Source of the DNA: Blautia_A aquisgranensis
Lineage (GTDB): Bacteria > Bacillota > Clostridia > Lachnospirales > Lachnospiraceae
NCBI RefSeq assembly: GCF_040096615.1
Contig: NZ_JBBMEJ010000013.1
Span: 1-64,000, forward strand
DNA: 64,000 bases
Direction of reading: 5' to 3'
The translations under genes were made by a program, and so were the position numbers. This document shows, piece by piece, positions 7,848 through 17,980 of this stretch. Numbering within the stretch: the stretch's first letter is position 1; every line of letters begins with the position of its first letter. The notes beneath the pieces were generated by a model. That model made no database searches. It was given only the letters and a program-made list of their open reading frames with translations, and was not told the origin of the DNA.

Positions 7848-10322
7848 CTATTTCTCCTTTCCATGAATCCTGCGGATCATGCACAGAAGATGTCCTGCCG
7901 CTGTTTCCATTTCTTCTCTGGTCACTCTTCCTTCTTCATATCCTTTCAGGATCTGACGAATCACCGGCGGTCCGCCCGGCATGACGATATCATTTCCCGC
8001 AGCCACGGCGTCTGCTCCGTCTACCACAATATCCATATCGCCCCAGTCTGTCACCACAGCGCCGTCAAATCCCCATTCTTCCCGAAGGATACGGGTGCAC
8101 AGATCCTTACTGCCCCCGGCGAAAACGCCGTTTATCTTGTTAAAAGACGTCATAATGCAGGCAATATGTGCTTCTCTCACCAGCATTTCAAAAGGCTTCA
8201 GGTATAGTTCCCTGGCCGAGCGCTCTGTCAGTATAGAGTCAACAGCGTCTACCTTTTTCCCTGCATTTCCGCGCCGGAATGTCTCCTGCTCATTTGCCGC
8301 GAAGTGTTTCGGGCACACGATAACCGGCCGGCCATTCTGTACGCCTTTTGTGATCTCGCAGGCACAGACTCCTGTCAGGTACGGATCTTCAGAAAAATAT
8401 TCAAAATTTCTGCCGCACAGCGGATTTCTGTGGAGATTCACAGCAGGAGCAAGCCAGACATTCACCTGCTGATCTTCACATTCTTTCCCTACTGCATCTC
8501 CAAACATCTGCCACAGTTTCCTGTCGAACGAGCAGGCTATGAGCATTTCCGTCGGCCAGGCAATACCGCCGATCCCGGCCGGGCCGTCTTTATAGAAAAT
8601 GGACTTGATCCCTTTTTCCTCAATTGCCGGAGAAACATATCCCGGATATCCTGTCGGGTGGTTGTTTGTTGTAATCGGTTTTCCTTCACCATCGAAAATC
8701 GCAGACGGGTCACTGCGGTCCCCCACAGCCGCAAAGGGAGTGCCCGGCCCATAGCCCACACAGAGAGAAGCGAGTTCTTCGATGGAGAGCTCCGGCAGAT
8801 TTTGCTGCGTTTCTTTTTCAGCCTGTCTGCTCTCCCCTCCTGCAAGAATATCCTCTTCCGTTACAGAAATTACCGCCATCCCGGTCACGCCTCCATCAGG
8901 TTTCTTCTCACATCTGTCTTCCAGATGGCACCCTGCGTAGTCTTTCTGTGTCAGGAACGAAAGCTTATCTCTGTTGCATTCTAAGATTATCATACGGTTC
9001 GCGCACTGTTCTGTAAGGACTGTATCCCCTAGGCGTACCATTCCCACCAGGGAGGTGTCTCTTGATGAATTTCCCATCTTCAGGAGATAATCGCCCGACT
9101 CTATGACCCACGCAGCTCTTCCTTCGTCATAAACCGCCAGTTCTCTCCATGGAATCCAGATCTTAACCTTCTCTTTTTCTCCCGGAGCAAGGTCCGCGGT
9201 TTTCTCAAATCCCTTCAATTCCTGATAAGGACGTTCCACACCCTCTGCCGGGTTTACCTTGGACAGATAAACCTGGATTACCTCTTTCCCTGATATTTCC
9301 CCAATATTTTTCACATTGGCTGTCACCATAATACCGCCGTTTTGCTTCTCGGCCGAGGCATCGCTGATTGCAAATTCAGTGTAAGAAAGCCCATAACCAA
9401 AGGGGTAAAGCACCGGTTTCCCGAATGTATCAAAATATCGGTAACCGGTATAGATATCCTCCCAGTACACACTCACCGGGCTTTTAGAAAAACCTGTACT
9501 TCCGTTTTCTTCTGAGGAAAGGCCGTAGCTCTCATAGTCAAGAACATTCTCCAGATGCTCCTTATCCCATGAGAAATGGTCTGCCGACGGGTAATCTTCA
9601 TAATGTTCCGCTATGGTCACCGCCAGTTTCCCGGAGGGATTGGTCTCCCCCGTTAAAATGCCAGCTAGCGCAGAAGCCCCTTCTTCCCCTGGGATTCCAA
9701 TAAACAGAAGGCTTTTTATATTTGCATACTTTCTCACCCAGGACAGATCGATCAGCCCGTTAACATTCAAGACTACTACTACATTTGTAAAATGACTGCA
9801 GACTTCCTTCAGCAGACTTTCTTCTGAATTAGTCAGGTAATAATCCTCTGAAAGGTGACGGTCACACTCCTCACCGCCAGAATTTCTGCCAATTACAATA
9901 AGTGCTGTGTCAGTTTTTTCTGCCGCCTGGTCAATAAGTGTGCCGGGCACTTCGTACTCATCAAGCGGAGCGCGGTATTTGCCGAATATTTCATACATAA
10001 TTCCACTGTTTACCATCTCACTGACTTTAGTCCAGTCAAACTCATCCTCTTCCGTGACCCGTTCCTCATTTATCTTATATTCATAAAAGCCCTTTAAAAG
10101 TGGCTCAGGTCTGATTCCGCAATTTTCACATTCTTCCAGAATCGTGCCGCATCCGGCCACATTTGCACCGCCGGATCCGTTTCCGGAATATAAAGTGCCA
10201 ATCTGCGTCCTCCCGAAAAACGCGATCTCTTTCTTTTCTTTTAAAGGAAGCATATGATCTTCGTTTTTCAACAATACAATGGATTCTTCTGCAATCCTTC
10301 TGGCAAGTAACTTCCTATCCAT
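7848..10322 (-). CDS. GH3 beta-glucosidase with swapped domain order
   Basis: An 824-residue GH3 enzyme with its halves reversed. Residues about 1-330 are the C-terminal alpha/beta sandwich (SIVLLKNEDHMLPL to YPFGYGLSYTEF). About 335-460 is the fibronectin-III-like domain (VKNIGEISGKEVIQVYLSKV). About 510-824 is the TIM barrel (LSIEELASLCVGYG, PLCGRNFEYFSEDPYLTG, CPKHFAANEQE, AVVTDWGDMD). The nucleophile is Asp759. This order is known in some ruminal Firmicute beta-glucosidases. No signal peptide is seen, so it acts in the cytoplasm. GGAGGAAAACAG precedes the ATG. It lacks the helical C-terminal module found on other GH3 proteins of this locus. Confidence 0.9.
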   Translation of the reverse strand: MDRKLLARRIAEESIVLLKNEDHMLPLKEKKEIAFFGRTQIGTLYSGNGSGGANVAGCGTILEECENCGIRPEPLLKGFYEYKINEERVTEEDEFDWTKVSEMVNSGIMYEIFGKYRAPLDEYEVPGTLIDQAAEKTDTALIVIGRNSGGEECDRHLSEDYYLTNSEESLLKEVCSHFTNVVVVLNVNGLIDLSWVRKYANIKSLLFIGIPGEEGASALAGILTGETNPSGKLAVTIAEHYEDYPSADHFSWDKEHLENVLDYESYGLSSEENGSTGFSKSPVSVYWEDIYTGYRYFDTFGKPVLYPFGYGLSYTEFAISDASAEKQNGGIMVTANVKNIGEISGKEVIQVYLSKVNPAEGVERPYQELKGFEKTADLAPGEKEKVKIWIPWRELAVYDEGRAAWVIESGDYLLKMGNSSRDTSLVGMVRLGDTVLTEQCANRMIILECNRDKLSFLTQKDYAGCHLEDRCEKKPDGGVTGMAVISVTEEDILAGGESRQAEKETQQNLPELSIEELASLCVGYGPGTPFAAVGDRSDPSAIFDGEGKPITTNNHPTGYPGYVSPAIEEKGIKSIFYKDGPAGIGGIAWPTEMLIACSFDRKLWQMFGDAVGKECEDQQVNVWLAPAVNLHRNPLCGRNFEYFSEDPYLTGVCACEITKGVQNGRPVIVCPKHFAANEQETFRRGNAGKKVDAVDSILTERSARELYLKPFEMLVREAHIACIMTSFNKINGVFAGGSKDLCTRILREEWGFDGAVVTDWGDMDIVVDGADAVAAGNDIVMPGGPPVIRQILKGYEEGRVTREEMETAAGHLLCMIRRIHGKEK

Positions 10323-10381
10323 CTGTTTTCCTCCTGTCCTGCCGGATATCTTACCCGACCCGCTGTAAGTGTATGCCTAAG

Positions 10382-12103
10382 CTATACTTTGTCTTTCTGT
10401 ACTTTCGCATAAAATGCTCTTTTTGCGCCGTCTATCCATCTATCCTCTGTGATCCGGTATGTTCCTTTTAACCGTATATCCTCAGAAGAACTTCCAATTT
10501 CTACATCTATCTCTCCTTTTTCCACCTTCCAGCGCATCTGCCTGTCAAGAAATGCTGACTGATCCGCCTGTACTGTAAATGTTACCCGTACTTTCTCTCC
10601 CGGTTCCATATGGATTCGCTTAAATCCGGCAAGCTCTTTCACCGGGCGTGTCATACTTGCAAATCTATCCCTGAGATAAAGTTGTACCACTTCATCCCCG
10701 GCACAGTTTCCCGCATTCTTTACCACACAGCTGATCTGTACCGATTCTTCTGCTCCAATCTCTGCCGTCGATATATGAATGTCTGAATACTCAAACTGTG
10801 TATAAGACAATCCATGTCCAAAGCAATATCTCGGTGTATGGGGAACATCCACATAATTGACGAATCCGATACTCTCCTGCTGATGCCATGCGGAACCGTT
10901 TGGGTGATTATAGTAGATTGGAATCTGTCCGGCGTGATATGCCACGGATACTGGCAGTTTGCCGCCCGGATTATATGCTCCCAGCAGGACATCTGCCACA
11001 GCCTGCGCTCCCGTTTCCGCCGGGCTCCAGGCTTCTATGACGGCATCCAGATATTGGTCTGCCGTGTCACTGGAGATCGGCCTGCCATCAAAATGGATGC
11101 CGATTAAGGGCTTTCCATACACCGATGCTGCTTTAATAAATGCGTCCTGACATTCCGGCAAATTGATGTCGGCAGCGTTCACACCTTCTCCCATGGTCGC
11201 CATAGAGCATGTACCGTGCTTTCCTCCCAGAGTGAGGATCACAACATCAGCTTCCCTGACTGCCTGCAGTGCCTCCTCAAATCTGTTCTGATCCTTTCCG
11301 GCAACCGGGTATCCATACACATACAGAATCTCCGTATCTGTCATACGCTCCTTTAGTTCTTCTAACAGGCTTCTGCATCCCGGCTTCTGTAAGCGCAGGA
11401 TGTCGTTAAAGAGTTCTGCTTCATCTGACTGGATCTTTGTACCCGGGACATAATTCACCGGTTCGCCGTCTGGCAGCATTGCCCCGCCGATCTGTCCGGA
11501 CTCCGGGCTGCCCTCTACCCCTGCGATAGAACTTGCGGCCGCGTAGACCGACTCCATCATGCACAGATGAGTATATCCGCCGAAGAACTTACGGGCACAG
11601 TCTGCATGAGGCCCGATCAGGGCCAGCTTCTTGATCTTGCCTGACAAAGGAAGTACCCCGTTGTTTTTCAAAAGCACCATGGATTCCCTTGCCGACCGAA
11701 GGGACAGCTCCGCCCCCTCTTTCTCTTCAAAAATCTTTTTGCAGGACTCACCGTCCATTGCGAAAGGTTGTTCAAACAGGCCCATGCGGAATTTCGCTTC
11801 CAACACCCTCAGAACTGTCCGGTTCAGCAATTCTGTATCCGCCTGTCCGCTTCGGAACATTTCTTTGAGTTTTTCGCCATAACCGATCGCTTTCGGCATC
11901 TCCATGTCCATCCCTGCTTCCATGGCAAGAAATCCTGTTTCTCCAATAGTCTCTCCGATCCGCTGGACTTCGTGGGCATTGCTGATGCCGCCGTAATCAC
12001 TGATACACAGTCCGTCAAATCCCATTCTCTCCCGAAGAAGTTCTGTCAGTAATCTGTGGGAAACCGAGGCCGGTTCTCCGTCAATGGAATTATAGCATGG
12101 CAT
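10382..12103 (-). pseudogene. GH3 glycosidase lacking its N-terminal barrel half
   Basis: The 573 residues start abruptly at MPCYNSIDGEPASVS, which in GH3 enzymes lies about 230 residues into the barrel. They continue through the nucleophile motif (GLCISDYGGI, Asp36 here), the alpha/beta sandwich (SMVLLKNNGVLPL, CFGHGLSYTQFEYS) and the fibronectin-like domain (VVKNAGNCAGDEVVQLYLRD). The substrate-binding DGP and KHF motifs are missing. Upstream, the frame is closed by TAA within 25 bases, so the 5' part was deleted; an AAAGGAG happens to sit 4 bases before the ATG. It may be expressed as a fragment but should be inactive. Confidence 0.75.
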
Positions 12104-12280
12104 TGACTCCTTTGATGATTACATCACACAAATTGAAATACCGATTAAAACTTAATATTAGTCAGTATAATTCTGTATATGACATCCCTCAAAAATCGAC
12201 AGCCTAATGGTATCAATAATTCTTATAGCAGTGTTTCTATAATATATTAAAAGCCTCTTTGTCCGCTTAAGAGTTTAATC

Positions 12281-14347
12281 TTACAAAGAAAATGCTAAAT
12301 CATAAGCCTCCCAGATTGCTGTTTTCAAATTTCCAACCTTTTTAACATCGCCGACTATATGAATATTCGTTTTCCCCTGTTGTGTTCCACCGTCAACAAG
12401 CCTCGTGTCTGGCACATAACCACAGCTCATTATCACGTCATCGCATTCCAACTGTATTGTCTTTTCCGCTGTCTCAATAACAATTCCATTTTCAATGATT
12501 TCTAAGAGCTTTGCGTTTTTATAAATAGGAACTTCATAATACCGCAATAAGTCTCTCATACAACTGGAGTTTGCCATGCAGAGTCCCTTGGTCTTTAAAA
12601 TATCGTCTGCCATTTCCACAATAACCGGTCGTTTTCCTTTCAGCACAAGGTCATAGGCAATCTCGCAGCCCGTCAAACCTCCGCCGATTACAGCGACGTC
12701 CTTTCCTACTTTTCTCCCCAGCAGATATTCCGTTGCTTCAATAGCTTTTTCCTGTCCCGGAACATCTAGCTTTCTAGGTTTTGCGCCCGTAGCAATGATA
12801 ATTTCATCTTCTGTCAGCTCAGCCAGAGTTGTAATTTCACAGTTGTATTCCACTTTAATCGGCAGGCTTTCTATTTCTTGTTGAATCCATCTTATAAATT
12901 CTTTATCTTTTTCTTTGAATTCAGGTGCTGCTGCAGCATTAAACACACCACAGAGCCGGTCACTCTTTTCATAAATAGTTACCTCATGACCTCGTATTGC
13001 CGCAATTCGGGCTACAGTCATCCCAGCGATACCCCCGCCGATGACCGCAATACTTTTCGTTACAGCTGCTTTTTTCTCAAAATCATATTTCTGCTCACAG
13101 AATGTCCTAGGGTTCAACGCACAATGCCCTTGTGTTTTTCCATCCTCTTCATCGATTTCACAGCCAACGCCTTCATAATGATAAATCGGAAGACATGCAT
13201 TATGACATGCAATGCAAGGAAGAATGTCACTAAATTTCTCCTGTTCCAGTTTTACAATGTATTCCGGATCCGCCAGGAACTGACGTCCGATTCCCATAGC
13301 ATCCAGTTTTCCTTCTGATATAGATGCTGAAGCTTCATCCGGCTGCATTCTTCCTGCACATACCACAGGAATTTCTACCACTTCTTTTAATCGTGTCACC
13401 TCCGCCATGTTACAGTTTAAAGGCATATATACAGGCGGATGCGCCCAGTACCATGAATCGTAAGTCCCATTGTCCGCATTAAGCATATCATATCCTGCAT
13501 CCTGAAGATATTTTGCGGCTTTCAGCCCTTCCTCAAGATCTCTGCCGGCTTCTGTAAATTTCTCACCATAAACTGCCCCGATACCAAAGCCGATTGTCTT
13601 ACTGGTTACGGAATACCGAAGGGATACAGGGAATGTGTCACCGCACTGTCGCTTAATCTCCTCTACAACTTCTTTCGCAAACCTGTAGCGGTTATCAAAA
13701 GTCCCCCCATACTGATCTGTTCTCCGATTCGTATACTTCGTTGTAAACTGATCCAGCAGATAGCCTTCATGCACGGCATGCACTTCCACACCGTCAAACC
13801 CTGTCTCCATACAAAGTTTGGCTGTCTTACCATAGGCATCCACATACTCAAGAATTTCTCCTTCCGTCAGTGGTCTATGTATAATTTCTGGAAGCCAACG
13901 ATTAGGCAGTTCACTAGGGGCTACAAGAAGATTATCCCAGTCAAACATGGACTTTTGTCCGGTTTCCTTCTCTTTTTCATAAAGTTCCTTTAATGCCAGC
14001 GGCATGGTAAATGTTCGTCCCCATCCTGCACCAATCTGCAAAAACACTTTTGCACCGTAACTATGAATTTCTGCTAAAAGCGGCTTTAGTCCTTCGAATA
14101 TTTCTTTCTGCTCATAAAGCCACTGTTTCCCCACCATACTACGCAGAGTAACCATTCCGGGAATAATTAAACCTACATGATTCTTTGCACGCTCCACATA
14201 ATAATCATGGATATCCTCACCAATTTTAAAAATAGGTAAGCAGTCTATCATGTTTGTACCTTCCATTGGTTCCAGAACAAAACGGTTTTTAATCATTACC
14301 GTTCCAATTTTAAATGGTTCAAATAAAATTTCGTGTTCTTTTTTCAT
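12281..14347 (-). CDS. Old-Yellow-Enzyme/2-enoate-reductase-type NADH:flavin oxidoreductase
   Basis: A 688-residue ene-reductase. The N-terminal FMN barrel reads LFEPFKIGTVMIKNRFVLEP, FDGVEVHAVHEGYLLDQF, TKYTNRRTDQYGG and MGIGRQFLADPE. Cysteines for a 4Fe-4S cluster follow (CIACHNAC and the later GHCALNP). The C-terminal half has two dinucleotide folds (AVIGGGIAGM and AVIGGGLTGCE) for FAD and NAD(P)H. It resembles 2-enoate reductases, bile-acid BaiCD/BaiH-type enzymes and gut flavone reductases, which reduce C=C bonds next to a carbonyl. The ATG at 14347 is preferred: GAGGAAGGA precedes it, while the upstream TTG lacks a site. Its place among glycosidases suggests an aglycone as substrate (inference). 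Confidence 0.88.
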   Translation of the reverse strand: MKKEHEILFEPFKIGTVMIKNRFVLEPMEGTNMIDCLPIFKIGEDIHDYYVERAKNHVGLIIPGMVTLRSMVGKQWLYEQKEIFEGLKPLLAEIHSYGAKVFLQIGAGWGRTFTMPLALKELYEKEKETGQKSMFDWDNLLVAPSELPNRWLPEIIHRPLTEGEILEYVDAYGKTAKLCMETGFDGVEVHAVHEGYLLDQFTTKYTNRRTDQYGGTFDNRYRFAKEVVEEIKRQCGDTFPVSLRYSVTSKTIGFGIGAVYGEKFTEAGRDLEEGLKAAKYLQDAGYDMLNADNGTYDSWYWAHPPVYMPLNCNMAEVTRLKEVVEIPVVCAGRMQPDEASASISEGKLDAMGIGRQFLADPEYIVKLEQEKFSDILPCIACHNACLPIYHYEGVGCEIDEEDGKTQGHCALNPRTFCEQKYDFEKKAAVTKSIAVIGGGIAGMTVARIAAIRGHEVTIYEKSDRLCGVFNAAAAPEFKEKDKEFIRWIQQEIESLPIKVEYNCEITTLAELTEDEIIIATGAKPRKLDVPGQEKAIEATEYLLGRKVGKDVAVIGGGLTGCEIAYDLVLKGKRPVIVEMADDILKTKGLCMANSSCMRDLLRYYEVPIYKNAKLLEIIENGIVIETAEKTIQLECDDVIMSCGYVPDTRLVDGGTQQGKTNIHIVGDVKKVGNLKTAIWEAYDLAFSL

Positions 14348-14373
14348 TTTTTGAACATCCTTCCTCAATTATC

Positions 14374-15462
14374 CTATTGTGCAAGTAAGCAATTCAACTG
14401 ACCGATCAGCTGTTCCACCTGTTCTCCCGGCATCTGTCCCAGCAGAAATTTCAGCGGCATTTCCCGGATAACTTGCTCTCCCAGCTTCTTGTATTCGTCA
14501 CTCATACCTTCTGCTGATGCGGCTGCTGCTGCCAATGGAGCCAGCAGTTCCGTAATAACGGGAGCGGTTTTCGTATGATCCAATAATTCTCCGAACGTTG
14601 TTGTGAAATCTACGCAAAGGGGCAGTTCTTTCTGTGTTTCAAATATAATATCAGCATGTAATCGGACGTCATCAGAAGCATGGCCGATCAGGATCCGATA
14701 TGTTCCGGATGGCGCATACCAGTCCCCGAGACGTTCTTCATAATAGGAAAGATCCCTCGCCGAAATTTCCATCGACACCGTTTTTTCCTCTCCTGGCAGG
14801 AGATGAACTTTGGCAAATCCTTTCAATTCCTTGACCGGTCTCTCCGATATGCCGCACAGGTCAGCCACGTACAGCTGTACGACTTCTTTTCCTTCTGTCT
14901 TTCCTGTATTTTTCACCTTGAAGGAGACCGTCAGGATATCCTCATCCGTCATTTGAGCCGATGACAAATTCAAGTCCCCATAAGCAAATTCCGTGTAAGA
15001 CAGCCCATGTCCGAATGCATACCGCACCGGAACCTTCTTTGTATCATAATAGCGGTACCCGACAAAGATATCCTCACCATATAACACCCGCTTTCCATTT
15101 CCTGGGAAATGAAGGTAGCTCGGATTATCTTCCAGCCGGTACGGGAATGTCTCCGCCAGCCTGCCGGACGGATTCGCTTCTCCGTATAACAGCCGGTCAC
15201 AGGCTTCGCCAACGCCCTGACCTCCGAGATACATTTCAAGGATCGCGCTTACTTTATCAGCCCAGGGCAGTTCTACCGGGCTTCCATTGTGGAGTACAAC
15301 TACAACATTAGGCTGTACTTTCAACACTTCTTCGATCAGACGGTCCTGGCATTGGGGCAACTTCATAGATGTTCTGTCATACCCTTCCGACTCAAATATC
15401 TCAGGCAGACCGGCAAAGATCACCGCGACGTCTGCTTCTGCAGCAGTCCGAAGCGCTTTTTG
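14374..15462 (-). pseudogene. GH3 beta-glucosidase, C-terminal half (fused to rhamnosidase stump)
   Basis: From about 15460 leftward the frame reads KALRTAAEADVAVIFAGLPE, FESEGYDRTSM, YAFGHGLSYTEFAYG, the fibronectin-like VKNTGKTEGKEVVQLYVADL and a C-terminal helical module (14374-14604; TTTFGELLDHTKT, EMPLKFLLGQMPGEQVEQ). It is very close to residues about 400-754 of the intact GH3 at 22207-24471. The barrel with the nucleophile is gone, replaced by the N-terminal part of a GH78 gene in another frame. It ends 26 bases before the ene-reductase gene, so the operon order is preserved. Confidence 0.8.
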
Positions 15463-16606
15463 AAATATAAATATCGCTTTGTTTGTGTCCTGTTTTCTCT
15501 GACATGAAAATATTATTGAAATAGTTTCCATATTGATCCAGAGTTTCAAAATGATCTAATACCATTTTTGTTCCGGCAGGCAGTTTCGCTTTTACGCGCA
15601 GAACCCCCGCCAGATTCTGCCCGAAGTCAATGATCGTCTCGTCTTTCGGGCTGACTGTCATTCCGACTGCCGGTACTTCCTTTACCGGGCGCACCGGTTC
15701 CCCGTACTGAGCTACCAGGTTCGCGTAAGATTTTCCGCATGGGATACCTGCTTTCCAGCTGCTGTCATCGAATCCGCAGCAGTTCCAGTTTTCCTGTTCC
15801 ATCCGTGCGTCATAGAGTTCGCCTGCAAACAAATCGGAAGACCGGACCGGACTTTCCGAAACCTTCACAGCATCATCGGACAGAACAATTTCACTCGTTC
15901 CGTCTTCATAATCAATCTTTATCTGAAATAACACAGAATGTTCGGCTTTAAACTTCCTGCTTCTCGGTTTAAAGTTCGCACTGTCATACCAGCCGTCCCC
16001 CACTAACATTCCTATGACATTTCTTCCCTCTCTCAAGAATGGAGTCACATCATAAGTCTGGTAACACAGATATTTAGAATAGACGGTAAATTCCGGAGCA
16101 AACTCTCTGTCGTCCGGACGTATTCCGTTCACGCTGAGCTGATATGCTCCGTGGCATGTGGCATAGACGCGTGCCCGTTTTATACCGTCTCGTGCGTCAA
16201 ATTCTTTGCGGAAATATTCTGCCGGATTCTGCCCGCCGGTTCCAGGTTTTACCTTTTTCATCGGGAACGGAGATTTCACCCACTCGGCCGTCCATTCTTT
16301 CTTCATAAATCCCGTCTCAAAGGATGAGGATGCCGCCGCCTTTTCTCCGTTATTAACCGTCACTTTCACTGTCCAGCTATAGTCACTGAGACTTTTCAAT
16401 GGTTTCCCGTTGTACTCTACAAAAGTGCTTTTATCACTTTCTATCACCCCGGAATCCCACACTACTTCTCCCAGACTTGTCACTGTAATATGATAGGATG
16501 TCTGCATCACATTCTTTTTGTCACTGATGATCACCCATGAAAAATAAGGTACTTCGTCCACGCATGGTCTGTATTGACTGTTTACCTTAAGTCTTGTAAG
16601 CTCCAT
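15455..16606 (-). pseudogene. GH78 alpha-L-rhamnosidase, N-terminal fragment
   Basis: About 380 residues of GH78 beta-domains: an N-terminal fibronectin-like part (YFSWVIISDKKNVMQTSYHI), the rhamnosidase N domain (RVYATCHGAYQLSVNG, VGDGWYDSANFK) and the jelly roll (IIDFGQNLAGVLRVKAKLPA, DHFETLDQYGNYFNNI). The sequence breaks at about 15455-15462, inside the jelly roll and before the alpha/alpha-barrel that holds the catalytic acids, and then runs out of frame into a GH3 fragment. GGGAGG precedes the ATG, 18 bases after the symporter gene. Not active. Confidence 0.8.
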
Positions 16607-16624
16607 AGCAACCTCCCTGCCGGA

Positions 16625-17966
16625 TTAGTTATTCCTGTTGATTTTAGCGTCCATCTCTATTACTGCTTTCTGATCCAGCGTATACTGTGTGCCAAAGATA
16701 AGCAACCCTAATATTCCAAATATCAGCGGCAGGATCAATGCGCACAGGATAATGCCTGTATTGATACTCTCAGGTTGGACAGATGCGCCGGTAACAAATC
16801 CATATGCTGCGATCACATACCCTGGAATTGCTCCTCCCAGCCCCTGCGCGACCTTACTGACAAAGGATGTGAGTGAAGCGATGGCTGCTTCCGCCCGTTT
16901 ACCCGTTTTATACTGTACATAAGTGGTATTGTCCGCCTGTATGCTGGTATTGACCGGAACCATCCATCCTCCTGCCACGCCTCCGATAAGAGCGCTGATA
17001 TATATTAAAATCATAGACGTCACATCCAGCAGTCGAAGCAGGTTAAGCGCTGTCGATATTATGACCGCGGTCAGGTAAACTTTCTTTTTCCCAAACCGAT
17101 TGGCAAGATATGGTCCCATCACAATTCCAACCAGTGATGCAATTAAGCCAATAACAGAAACTCCCGACATCAGTTTCATATCCCCTAAAACATATGTATA
17201 AAAATATGCTCCTGCTCCGCCAGCTATTGAACTTCCTGTCCCTACTATTAAAGTAGCTGCAAACGCTGCCCATATAGGCTTGTATCTCAGAAATTGAAGC
17301 ATCTCTTTTAAACTGTACTTTTCCTCATTATTTTCCCTGAACTCCACACGTTCTTTAACACTGAGTGCACCTGAGATGGAAAGAACGAGCGTCAGAGCCA
17401 TAGATCCGAAGATTAATACATAATAACTTTCCAGTTTTCCATCTGCTACTATAACAGGTCCTAATACTCCAATCACCGCTCCTCCAATCATCGATCCTAA
17501 TGCGTTGAAAAGAGACAGGCTGTTTCTTTCTTTATCATCTGTAGTCATAACCGGAAGAAGACTGTTTTTGGAGATGTCCATGATATCAAAGGTCCATCCC
17601 AACAGCAAATAGGTAACATAAACGATCACATATTTTCCTACAGGACTCCAGACAGCGCCAAACCACAGCAGAATATAGTTTATGACACAGATAATGGTTC
17701 CCAGAATCAGCATAGGGCGAAATTTTCCCATTTTTGTTACGGGAAATCTATCCAGAATAAAGCCCATGACAGGATCGCTGATTCCATCCATTACCTTAGA
17801 GATTAAAAACAAGGTCGCAAGCGCCTTGGGATCCAGTCCCACCACAGTTGTGTAATAGATCATAAAATATACGGATAAAAGGTGTCATAAGCGGTATGTT
17901 TCCTGCACATACCATCAACATCCCTATTTTTTCAGATAATTTTACTTTCTGATTTTCTTTCTTCAT
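16625..17966 (-). pseudogene. GPH-family sugar:cation symporter, one-base frameshift near the start
   Basis: The long frame (from 17863) is a glycoside-pentoside-hexuronide transporter (DGISDPVMGFILDRFP, GKFRPMLILG, NSLLPVMTTDDKERNSL, VPVNTSIQADNTTYVQYKTG). The missing N terminus lies upstream in another frame, from an ATG at 17966 behind AAGGAG: MKKENQKVKLSEKIGMLMVC, AGNIPLMT. Removing one of the two bases at 17881-17882 joins MT to LLSVYFMIYYTTVVG. The complete protein would have about 447 residues and 12 helices, like the sister symporter at 20801-22153. Either a real frameshift or a base error; without the first helix transport is unlikely. Confidence 0.75.
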
Positions 17967-17980
17967 CTCTCTGCTCCTTA

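Noticed and set aside
10382..12103. Reading the 573-residue GH3 protein as a complete short enzyme
   Set aside because: It begins in the middle of the barrel and lacks the DGP and KHF substrate motifs, so truncation is the better explanation despite the AAAGGAG next to its ATG.
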